64,000 bases of DNA from Gonium pectorale (taxonomy: Eukaryota; Chlorophyta; Chlorophyceae; Chlamydomonadales; Volvocaceae): the NCBI GenBank assembly GCA_001584585.1, contig LSYV01000026.1:102005-166004 (forward strand), in the 5' to 3' direction. A model generated the notes under the pieces. That model was not told the origin of the DNA. It was given only the letters and a program-made list of their open reading frames with translations, and searched no databases. Of this stretch, positions 48,929 through 64,000 are shown piece by piece; within the stretch, counting starts at the first letter, position 1; the number at the start of each line of letters is the position of its first letter. A program made the position numbers and the translations under genes.

Positions 48929-50962
48929 TGCTGGTCCCAAGCGGGGCTGCGCCCGAAGTGAGCGGGCAGGGCCGTGGGGGAGAGCGCCTGTGGCGTTCTG
49001 GTGGGCGTACACTTGAAGAGGCGGCTGCATACGGCGCGGTGTTGCGGCGATGTCAACAGCCTTCCGATACAGCGATGCCACAGCGTTAGCACATAGACCG
49101 GTCTCCGGGGGCTCTGGGTAGTTCCGGGGCTGTTCCATGTGATTGCTTTTGGTGCTCGCGCTGCATGTGAACGCGTGAGGAGGCCTGCCGCGAGGTATGG
49201 CACGCGGTGTGGCCGATACAGCGGTTTTCTGTGTTTCAGACACTGGAGGAGGTGGGGCATGGGAGTAGATGAGAGGCGGGCCATTCTGGCGAATGTCGTG
49301 GGGAACACCCAAGGTCAACTTGTCATGAACGAGGATTACGGGGGGGAGCGCAGCAGCTGGCGGGCCGCGCAGCTGAAGTCGTGAGCGAGCGGTTGGGAGA
49401 GGGGGCGTGACTGGGAGTGTCGGTTAGGGGCGAATGACGCAAGATGGAGCGTCGAACGCCATGCCGCCATTTTTCGTGAAAAAGAAAGCAGGGGTCCTGG
49501 GGGGCTGTCAAACGTGTCCCCACTTGTCACGTTCCCGTCCGAACAGTCCGGGCTCTGGATGACGGTGTCATGCACGTAATGAGCGGTCTGGGCGACAGAG
49601 GCGCGATGGGATGATGGCAAGGACCTTACATCCCTCCCGCTAGCGGGTGACCTGAAGAGGCGTCTGCTATCTAGCCGCTCATGGCGCCTAGTGCCCAAGA
49701 GCAGGACGAGACAGCGGCAACAGACGCTGCGATGCCTTGGCATCAAACGCACGTGTACGTTCCTCTGCATTTCCAACATGCCCCGGTACGGCGATTAAGA
49801 GCCTCAAATCAAAACCAGAAACCTATGCTAGGGAGTGCTCAGGGGAGAGGTGAGTGCTAACCTTTCTCCCCTGGGAGTGTAAACCTGTGCCAGGCTGTGC
49901 TCAGCAAGCACAGTTTGACGTTCCCCACACTTGTGCCGTGCCGTCAGCCGAACACAATGCACTCATCATCTCTCTTGCTATGGTCGCATAGGTCACATCC
50001 ATGCATGAGAGGGATCCCATGATCCCAAAGCCCTTTGCGACGCGGGTTGCAGGTAGCGGGGAGAAACGCGCTGCAGGGCGCTGCCACCCTTGCCGCTGCC
50101 GCGCGCTGCCACTAGCCCTTAGTAGACTCAGCCTGCAGAGCAGCACCCGCGCTTCCTGTCCTTCTGGAACTCGTTCCCTGCCGTTCCCTGGCCAGGCCCC
50201 CTGTTCCCTGGCGTAATCAGAAGCAGCACCTGTATCAGGATTGCGCTGCATTGCTTATCGTCGCATCCACTGCCATGAGACCTACGAAAGGGTATGCATG
50301 GCGAGCTGAGCACTGACACTACACACCGATGATCCCGCGTCAACGCGGTAGCCGTTGATCAACCGCCCAGCGAGCATAGCACACGTATCCTGCTCCGGTG
50401 CCCTCTTCTAGGGTGTCATGCACTGTGATATGCTTCATGACCGTCTAGGCGTCAGCGTGCACGATTCCCAGATGCGAGGGTCCGATTCCCGGCGCCTTAA
50501 TGTAGCTTGACAATCATGTATTCATACAGTACAGGCCCACATTTACTGGTCATAATTTGGATAGGATCATCAAGTGCCGTGCCAGTCTGTTCGTGTCGCC
50601 TGTGCGGACAAGTTGAAGTTTTGGTACCCTCAGAACCGAGAACTCTATCTATGATATCTTGATAAACGCATTTGGGCTTTATTCCGGCTAAACTTTTCCA
50701 ACGAGCGGCCTCCGCCGGACGGGCTCCGCTGCAACGAAGTCAAGACGGCGGCACATGTCCTAGGAGAAAAGGTGGATGGAGGTGAGCGAAGGAAGGTCGT
50801 TTGAGTTGGCTGGTCTGGCTCGGCCCCGGACAAGCTGTGGGTTTACCACGTGTTCATCAACCAGTTTCCTCAGTGTTTGCATATGTGCGCGGCCCCAGCT
50901 GTCCGTCCCTGTCCGCCGGGAGCCGGCATGCCCCGTTTGCCCGCACACCACGGCCTTTGCTG
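48929..50962. other. Intergenic region
   Basis: Between two plus-strand genes: 3' UTR of the DUF1214-like gene at left, promoter of the first CDKL-like kinase at right. No coding exon is recognised. It contains a decayed tRNA-like segment at 50439-50496. Confidence 0.5.
50439..50496 (+). pseudogene. Decayed tRNA-Pro-like remnant
   Basis: Blocks in tRNA order: ccgtctagg (identical to the D-arm region of typical eukaryotic tRNA-Pro), gattc, tgcgag, then ggtccgattcccgg, one base from the T-arm promoter box GGTTCGATTCC. The anticodon arm is deleted down to a few bases and the acceptor stem is not intact, so it cannot fold as a tRNA. It could be a pseudogene or the head of an old tRNA-derived SINE. 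Confidence 0.35.
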
Positions 50963-53900
50963 ATGCCCAACCTGCCCTGGCCTTTTTACGCACCACTACA
51001 GGACTATGTATACGTATCTACTGTAGGCGAAGGTAGGGGCTGGTGCTTGCCTGGGTGCGGCTGTGGCATGAAACTTGGCAAAACCTTCACCCGGCGTAGA
51101 CCGGTGTCAGGTAGCTCAAAGGACCTCGTGGTAGGCAAAGAACGGCCGATTGGCGGTGGCAAAAACGTCTGGAATGTCCGCCCAGTTGGGCTGCTTCTGT
51201 GGGACACAAGCATCTCGGAAGAGGAGCTGCCGGGCTATGCTACCGTGTTTTCGTTTTACCTGGGTTCCTCAGCAGTGAACTGGGTTAGGTGTCAGCCGTC
51301 CTGGATGCGTGCCTCTGGCCCCGGTTACAAAAGGCCCTTGCGCGCTCCCCCCCAGCCCCACGGCCGCTCTCGGCACGTGACGAGTAGCGCTCGGATTTGC
51401 CCGTGCCAACACACGCGCGGTGCGGGCAATTTCCTGTGCTATTTCGCAGGGTCTTATGGCAGTGTGTGGCGTTGCCAATCGCGGAGCTCGGGGCGCATCG
51501 TGGCAGTCAAGGCCTTCAAGCAGGCGCACGAGGAGCCCGCGGTGGGTGGCAAACACGGGTAACCTGCCTCCACCGCACCTCGCAGCATGCTCCTCCGCCA
51601 GGCCCTGCTCCTGTGTCGTCCTGTCCTGACCTTCGTGCCAGGCCTGCCCTTCGCGCCTAGCCTTTTGTGCGCCGGCCCCACTCTTTCCGGCCCTTGCCTG
51701 CCGTGGCGTATCTTGTGGACACGGTGCGCACGGCGTGCGTGCGTTCGTGCCGCCTGCCTAACTGCCTGCCGTGTCTTCCACCAGATCAAGCGGCTGGCAT
51801 TGCGCGAGGTCCGAACGCTACAGGGCCTGGACCACCCCGCCATCGTGCCGCTGCTGGATGCCTTCCGCTCAAAGTCCGGACGCGTGTACATGGTGCGTGT
51901 GGGCGCCGGCGTCTGCGGGGATCGCACCCACCATGCGCTCCGGCCATGGTGCCCAGATGACCAGAAGCGCCGCAGCCCGCGCTCGCACCCTGGCTCAACT
52001 CCAAGCCGTCAGGAGATGGCGCTGGGTTGTTTGGCGAGCGCAAAACGGCATGTTGGAACATGCAAAAGGGTGGTTGAATGCTGTTTGCGTTGTGCGGCCC
52101 TGTCAAACTGGCATGCGAACCTCTGGATGAGAGGATCGCCTCTCAGAGCTGCCGGTCCCGCCCGGCACGTCTCTGTTTTGCTTTGTTCCAGCCGTGCGCT
52201 TGCGCTGAACTCTATCCCCGTACGCAGGTCTTTCCGTACATCGGACCCAGCGCCTTCCACGTGTTGGAGGAGCACCCGCAGGGCCTGCCCCCGCAGCAGC
52301 TCAAGGTGCTCGCGTGGCAGCTGCTGCACGGCCTGTCGTACCTGCACGGCAAGCAGGTACGGATTCAGAAAAGTGCTTGCGAGGGAGCTTGCGACGCCCC
52401 TCGGGATGTGCGAAGGAGACTCATGGAGACGCCGCCAGACAGTGGGTTCTGTGTGGTGCCCTACCATGCGCCGTACGACATGCGAGCTCACATGTCTTCA
52501 GGATGTCCGCCGGCGGCTGATTTGTTGCGCTGCTCTTCCGTTCTGCTGCGGAGACGAGCGTGACACCATTCCCATGAATTAATGGATGTGTCAATAAGGG
52601 CGTTTTGCTTGCGTGTGATGCGGACGTCAGGCGCGAACTCCGCCGACACCCTCTGCCTTTCTACTCCGCCGCAATCTCCGCAGATCATACACCGGGACAT
52701 CAAGCCCGCAAACATCCTGGTCGGCGAGGGCGACGACGTCAAGTTGTGTGACTTTGGCTTTGCGCGCAAGTTTAGCTGCGGTGTCCGCGACGCTGAGCGG
52801 CTGTCCGAGTACGTCGTGACGCGATGGTACCGCCCACCTGGTGAGGTTCGGGTCCAGGGTTGGGGCTGGGGTTGGGACTGGGGTTGGGACTGGGTCTGGA
52901 TTTGGGTTCGGGGTAGGCCAACAATAGGTGCAAACCTTGGAGCCTTGGTGGCGGGGGAAGCCCGTAAGGGGACAGTGGACGCACGGTTTTGCTTGGTGCC
53001 AGCAGGGCGGGGGCCTCCAGCAGACGATTCGGTCGATGGGATACGGCGTCTTCCCTCTGTAACGCCACAGGCCTTGAGCCAACACCCCTAACCCGTAAAA
53101 GGCCTATGAGAAGTTAACGGAGAATCGGTGCACCGCCGTCGGTGGACCGCCCGGCGAAAGAAGCACCGGCTGAATGCATCACTGCGCATGAGGCATGACG
53201 CCCTACGGGGCTTTGGGCGCTTGCCTGTCGCTGGTGGTGGACGAGCGGAAGCCAGGGAGTCCCTGCGCCCCTTGCCTGTTTGCCTCTTCGCATGCAGCGT
53301 GCCTTCGAGATCCACCACGGCGTTGCTGCCCCTCACGGCTAGCCTGCCTCCGCCCTTCGGCCCCTTTGCCCTTGGTCCCACGCCCACAGAAGTGCTTGTG
53401 GGGGCCGAGTACGGCGCCTCTGCGGACGTCTGGTCCCTCGGGTGCACTCTTGCCGAGCTGGCGACCGGGGAGCCGCTGTTCCAAGGTGCGGTGCCGCGTC
53501 AGGCCTTCGTCTGCCGCCCCAGGCGCGTCTGTCGGACACCCGTGTGCAGTACACCCGTAGGCGGTCAACAGGTCTGTCTCTCCTCCTCCAGCGCACAGGG
53601 CTGCATCAGGCCCTCGTCGATGGGGGGCGATGTGAGACGATGCCCGTGGGTCATGCGCGCCGCGCCACGCAAGGGGCAGATCCCAGATTGCCCTAGACCC
53701 TACTGACCCCTCACTCCCGCCGTCGCAGGTAGCTCCACACTGGACCAGCTCTGGCGCATCATGCGCTGCTTCGGCCCCCTGCCTTCGCCACTGTTCGACC
53801 TCATCGCCGCTGACCCCAAGCTCGCCAAGCTGAGCGGCGCGCCGCTGGGCGGCCGCACCCTGCGCCAGCGCCTGCCGGACTGCGACCCAGGGCTGATGCG

Positions 53901-56160
53901 CCTTCTGGAGGCCTGCCTACAGCCCGACCCGGGCCGCCGGGGTACGGTGGACGAGCTGCTGCAGTCGCCGTACTTCTGGGCCGTACCGCGCCTCATCGCG
54001 GGGTCGCCCCTGGAGCTGTCTTACATGGGCCTGGCGGCCACAGGTTCGCTAGACGCTCCGTCGTTACAGCCTGCGGCGGCGAAGGGGCGTTGCGAGAAGG
54101 CTCAAGCAGCGGTGTTCTCGGTGGGAGCAAAGGCTGCCCCCGCCAAGGCTGCCGCAGCCGCCACCGGCTCCGCAGGCAGCACGGTGCCAGTGCGTGGCGC
54201 AGCGGTGCCGCTCAGCTGCCGCGGCCGACTGGCAGCCGCCGCGGCAGCGGCGGGCTTGGCGGGGGCGGCCGAGCAAGGAGGCGGCGATGGGGGCAGCGGC
54301 CGGACCGCGCCGCTGCAAGCGGCCAACGCGGCCCAGGCGACCCAAGCGGCAGTCCCGTGCGAACAGCTCACGGTGCCGCAACCGCCGCCGCCGGCCGCGA
54401 CGCCTGCGGAGGCGCCCGTGGCTCATCCGCCCGACGCTGCCAGCACGACCTTCTGCCTGGACGCAGTGCAGTACGGCAGCCGCACGACGCAGCACGGTCC
54501 CGTGCGGTCCGTGGAGCGTGGGCCGTGCCTGTCCGCTCGCGTGACCGAGTCCGCCTGGGCCCCCAACTCGCTGACTGCTGCTGCTCTGCCAACCGGTGCC
54601 CCGACGCGCGCAATCGCCGGCCCGGCTGCCCTTCCACCCGACAGCTCACTGCTCCTAGGGGCGGCGGTATCGGCGGCCTCCGCAGCGGTGGCTGAGGAAC
54701 AGCCATACGTGCCGGTGCTTATAAGTGTATCACTTCAGCAGCAGCAGCAGCGGCAGTGGCGGCAGCAGCCGCAGGAAACGCAGCGGGAGCAACCAGAGCC
54801 GCAGACGGCTCCGACCACCTCCCGGCTTTTGGAGCAGCCCACCTGGCTGGCGCCGACAGCAACGGGCACGGAAACAGCAGCAGCGGCGGCAGCGGCTGCA
54901 TCCGGTCTGTCTTTGCCGCAGCCACACCACGGGGCCGCGTTCGGGCGCATCAGTGCCCCCTCAGTGCCGTCCGCAGCCGACTCGATGGGTCAGGACCCGC
55001 CGCCCGACCTGGAAGTCCCCAGCAAGGGCCCCGCGGACCGGCTGTACGCGCGCTGCGCCTCCGCCCATCCCCGCGACGCAGCGCCTTCGGGACCTACGCG
55101 CATTAGCGCTGTGCTCGCAAGGGCGTCGACGACCGGCTCCGACGCTTGCGCGTCCCCGTTTTCTCTCCAGCGCTGCGACACCGCTGCCTTTGACACGTGC
55201 ACCACCAGCCTGTCCGCCGCCCTCGCCAGGCACCGGACCGGCCCGCCGGCGCCGCTCTGGCTTGGGGTCGGCGTCGCTGCCGCCGACGCCGCCGGCGCCC
55301 TTGCCAGCGAAGCCCTCGCGTCGGGCTGTGGGATGTTTCATCCTCCTCCGCCGAGCTTACTGGCGAGCGACGCAAGCGTGTCACCAGCGGTGCTCAGCGC
55401 CTCCATCTCAGCGCCCGGCGACGCGGCGCCGCTGAGCCTGCCGCTGCGGCTGTTGGTGCACCAGACCACGCGCGATCGGGAGCGGCAGCAGCAGCAGCGT
55501 GCGCCGCCGCTCAGGGCGCAGACGTACACTACGGTACCGGGCGGGCATGGCGGCGGCGGAGCCGCTCCTGCCGCTGCCGCTGCTGCTGCTGCTGCTGCTG
55601 CTGCTGCCGCTGCGGCGGCGGCGCCTCCCGTCTCGCCACGCGGCTCCACCGGCGCGAGTGGGAGCCTAGCAAAGATTAGCGCCACGCGGAGTCGCTTCTA
55701 CACCGAGACAGCCAGCACAGGCGGCCCTGCCGCAGCGACCCTGACCCAGCTGCAGCTGCCCGAGGAGCAACAGGGGCAGTATTCGCGCGCCTCGGATTCG
55801 TTGCTGGTGGGGCAGTTTGACTCCTCGCCGTCGCTCTTGCGGCCGAGGGTGGCAGCACAGGCAGGCCGGGACTCGGGCTTGAGTGCGGCCGCCGCAGCGG
55901 CGGGCAGGAGCAGCCGCATGGGCCTGTGGGACAGCGCCGCGGTGGTGGACAGAGACGAGAAGGAGCGGGCGAGCCGCCAGCGCGCCGGGGCGGGAGGTGA
56001 GGAGGACGGCGCGGGAGGTGCAGCTGAGCCGCATCGGAGCGCGCGGGAGCAGGAGGAGGAGGAGGAGCGGCAGCAGCAGGTGAAGGGGAAGAAGTCGAAG
56101 TACATGGGCGCGCTGGGGAAGCTATTGCGCGCGGTGAAGCGGGCCCTGACAGCAGTCTAG
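50963..56160 (+). CDS. CDKL-like Ser/Thr protein kinase (first of tandem pair)
   Basis: Exons: 50963-51032, 51450-51541, 51785-51892, 52228-52356, 52684-52840, 53390-53485, 53729-56160; 1,027 residues. Kinase motifs in order: VGEGSYGSVW (Gly loop), AVKAFK (catalytic Lys), LALREV (helix C Glu), [12 protein letters not shown] (catalytic loop), [19 protein letters not shown] (activation segment), ADVWSLGC, and a C-lobe ending near [29 protein letters not shown] and ATRWYR-like features point to the CDKL branch of CMGC kinases, whose algal members regulate cilium length. The usual TEY/TDY is SEY here. A roughly 700-residue Ala/Ser/Gln/Pro tail follows, with a 15-16 Ala run and a basic amphipathic end ([14 protein letters not shown]). 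The start is the nearest ATG; the acceptor-like cactacag just inside exon 1 also allows an upstream first exon. Confidence 0.78.
52855..52915 (+). repeat. G-rich tract in kinase intron 5
   Basis: About 60 bases of loosely repeated ggggttgggactgg units with many runs of three or four G, starting 14 bases after the splice donor of exon 5. The spacing of G runs would allow G-quadruplex formation in the pre-mRNA. The equivalent intron of the second kinase gene lacks it. Confidence 0.7.
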
Positions 56161-59100
56161 TTCGGCATTTGTTTCGTGTGTTTCGAGGCTTGTGGCGATG
56201 GTCGTGGTGGTGGTGGTGCCCCTGAAGCTGGCGGCTCCGCTGGTGGCTCCGAGGCGCGGAGCGGAGTCTTGGCGGGCTGGTTGGGTGCACGTGGCCAGCG
56301 GGGGCGCGTTGAGGGGCGTGCGTCGGACGCGTTGAGCGGCGTGGGACTGTTGCAGGTTAGGGTAACACGGCACTCGGCTTCTTTCACTGGGCACTGGAAT
56401 GCCGCTGAGGATGTGGCCATGGAATGTGGCTGGCGACCCGCACACCTCCCGTTCACAGAGACTTCCTTCTAAAACAAGCACTCAGTCTGCGGTATGTCTT
56501 CGGGCACGCCGACTGCCGTGGTTGATGGGTGCCGTTGCTGGCTACCGTGATAGCGTTGGGTGTGCTATTTGTGCATGGCCCGGGTCCAGGGCCCAGGGTG
56601 CCTTTGATACGCACGTATCGTACGGAACTCGGGTTACAAACAGGACGCCTTGGTGCCGCTCGAAGCATCGCGTGAGGCCTGGCGAGGCACGCATGCACTG
56701 TCCGTAAGTCACTGTCTGCACGCACCATCCGTACTTCAGCGGCGTCCATGCGGCTGGTTGTGAACTGACGACGTGGGCACTGGCGACATTGAGACAACCC
56801 CGACACATGGAGTCCAGGAGAGGCACTGTAGGGGTGAAGGATCTTGCACATTGAGGCAGTGGTGCGAGCGCGCTTCATGCATGGTGCGTCCTGGCTCGTC
56901 GTAACCCTGCCGGGCGGCTCAGTCGTACGTATTGGGTTTGAGGGACGTGTCGCTTGCACGCATCCGCTCCATGCTCGCGTGGGCATTCATGTCGCAAGGT
57001 ATAGGCGGTTTGAAGCGGTACGCGAGTGATCTTCTAAAAGACATCTGCATCCCCGTGGGTGGAGAGTGGCAGGAGCGGAGGGAGTCAATCGGTCAAAGAC
57101 GTTTCCCGGCCGAGCACGGGCAAGCAGGCAGGCGTGCTCTTGGCCATTCATACTCTCATTTTGTGCTGCACATGACAACAGGACTGCGCTGCCGGCGCGG
57201 GAGGCTCGTGGGTTTGCGTCGCCGGCAGCGTCACGGCTGTCGAGATGCGACATACCAGTTGGGCACCGGATCGCTGTCGGTTTTCCTTTTCTGTCCAAGG
57301 GGCGTCTGCGAGGAATTGACCGGCCCAACATGAATCAGCACTTGAATTAGGAGGGCGTGGCCAGGAGCCTGGATGAAATTACCGCATTTCTGGCTTTAGC
57401 CTTAACCGAAGCCGTGCCGGCTGTACTTCCTTGCTTCCCCTCCATTTATCTTCGCTGTCGTTTTCTTGAATACTTCTGACGTCCCAGCACCACTTCCTCA
57501 TTCATTTCACTGAGGGTCGATCTGCGGGACTGTATGTCCTGGTGTACTTCTGCCAATATCCCGCACTCCGTCTATCTCCGCACTGGGGCTGTCGAGGCTG
57601 TCTTGGTATGCCGTAGTTCGCTTCCGCAAAGATGCCCCGTGGCTTCCCCTTGAGTTTATGGCCCAACAAGTGATGGCCCCATCCGACGAGGTTGATAAAG
57701 GGCAACGCACTGGGTAGATCGCCGGTGCGCTGATATCTGTCTACTTCGGCGCAGCGTCCCGCTCGCCTGCATGTCGTATTCGTTTGGTGTACATGTTCAT
57801 TTACACGTTGGACGGTCACCGTGCACAACATGCAGCCCGGCTCCCTGGCCGCATGCCGCGCGCACGCGCACTGCAGCAGCGTATGCCTGGGTGCGGTGCG
57901 CGTGTGTGGATGTGGGTGTGGGCGAGTTGGTGGGTGGGGTGTGCGGTGATCGCCGCGGCATGGCGCTGGTACGTGAGCTCTGCGGGAGTGGCGGTGCGCT
58001 GGTAGCGCCGTGGGGCAGGTCACTGACGATGCGCTGCGCGGGCCAAACACGCGAGTGTTCGTGTCTGTTGTATGCCAGGAAGGGGAGGAGACGGAGATGA
58101 TCACATCCGATCTTCCGTAATGTGGGAGGTTGGCACGATGGATCGCTTGGGGGGGTCTGTCAGGACGGTTGCTCGTTGAGCATATGCGTCTGGTAGCGGT
58201 TGTCTGTGCCGTTGGTTGCTACTCGGTGCTGCAATGCTGTCGTGCGTCAAAGACGCGTATTAAACGGCTACGTGTGTGTGCGTGTATGCCAATTTTTTTT
58301 CCAGCGAGCGCGCCCAGGTTTTTACATGTCGATGGGCTGTGTGCCAGCAGGGTCTCCGTGGGCCTGCTACCGTGCAATCATGCATGGCTTTGTGGGACGC
58401 CGCTGGCGCCTGTCCTTCCGGCTTTTTAGTCCCAGATCTATAAGAATTACTGTGAAAGCCTCCGCACCTCCTATAACGGGGTGGCCAGGTCCAAGGCGCA
58501 GGCAGCGAGCATGCCACGCGGTTCTTGCACAGTTATACACACAGGTCAAGCTCACAATAACAAAGGTGAGCATGGTATGTAACTGACAGATTACCCCTTT
58601 ACTACGTGCACAGACACGAAAGGCGTTGCAGTCAAACAGGCAAGAAAGTGGCGGGAAAGTTGAATGCCGATGGGGCAACATCCACATGCAACACTTTGAG
58701 GGGGTGAACAAAATCGGAACGCAAAGGCTTGAAGTTTATGTATGAGAGATTGGAGTTGGGTATTGGTTCCGTAGTTCGAGGGCAACTCGTTCCGGTGTTC
58801 ACAGTAAGAGTCTATGAGCCGAGACATTATAAGCTCTAACAGATTCTTCAATACAGGAGGGAGAAACGTACCGCAGCGCAGTCACCCGGACATCCCAACT
58901 GTCGTTCGCTGCACTCAGGCAACCAAACACGTAAGGAGTTCACACGGTATCGATCAAGTCACCCATATAGAATGGATTAACAACTTCACGTGAACGGCGC
59001 GCGAACATTTGGTCGGCGTCTTGGCCCGACAATCAATCGGCGAACGGCGACATCAGAGCCTCGCATTACATTGTTGGAGAGTTGACTTCCGGAGAGAATG

Positions 59101-59285
59101 GAGGTAGGAAACGCCAACTGCCGCAGTGCCCGGCCGAGCGAGCCGGTTTCTCGAGACGCTCTTTGCCTTTTCTGGCGCTGGCATGCAATCATTCCGTTAA
59201 GGAACGACCTGCCTAGCTGCTTGACGTGCTGGAGTCTTTCAGCTGGCTCACGTGTCGAACACGCTTCCGCCCGTTCACGTGCCAG
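56161..59285. other. Intergenic region between the tandem kinases
   Basis: Should contain the 3' UTR of the first kinase gene and the promoter, and perhaps first exon, of the second. Several short frames exist, but none has gene-like codon use or a recognised domain. No RNA gene seen. Confidence 0.5.

Positions 59286-64000
<4,715 letters not shown>

Overview
The window looks like nuclear DNA of a chlamydomonadalean (volvocine-type) green alga. It is GC-rich, and its genes are broken into many short exons by 100-1000 base introns. Codons mostly end in C or G, and the proteins carry long Ala/Gly/Gln/Pro low-complexity insertions. One gene encodes a CDKL-type kinase, a class common in ciliated eukaryotes. 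The species cannot be named from the sequence. All gene models were built by eye from frame, splice sites and family resemblance. For the complete models the intron phases close: exon sums are exact multiples of three for the BAP31-like, PHD/GNAT, ITPK, DUF1214-like and first kinase genes.

Layout, left to right. (1) 1-1165 (+): 3' end of a WD40-repeat gene, with a 21-base minisatellite starting at its stop codon. (2) 3845-16933 (-): a 22-exon gene for a receptor-type nucleotide cyclase. It has a signal peptide, a bacterial-type extracellular solute-binding domain, one membrane helix and two class III cyclase domains. (3) 17251-19956 (+): a small three-helix ER membrane protein of BAP31 type with a KKXX tail, 317 bases from the cyclase start codon and divergent from it. 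(4) 22194-33117 (-): a 2,909-residue IDM1-like chromatin protein (two Tify-like domains, two PHD fingers, GNAT fold) with RG-rich and Gln-rich tails. (5) 33.1-40.5 kb: a gene-poor stretch with dispersed repeats, a 5.8S rRNA scrap, broken membrane-protein exons and a 395-base assembly gap. (6) 40535-44077 (-): inositol-tetrakisphosphate 1-kinase. (7) 45048-48928 (+): a protein resembling bacterial DUF1214 proteins. (8) 50963-56160 and 59286->64000 (+): two tandem CDKL-like protein kinase genes with identical exon structure.

The most unusual items are the receptor cyclase and a repeat family. In the cyclase the metal-binding and transition-state residues are split between the two cyclase domains, so they should form one composite active site, as in animal transmembrane adenylyl cyclases, although the receptor half looks like a MalE-type binding protein. 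The short dispersed repeat family has a hairpin whose stem bases change together between copies; one copy appears to supply the start codon of the DUF1214-like gene. Signalling genes dominate (cyclase, ITPK, two CDKL kinases), but they are not co-oriented and nothing shows that they act together.
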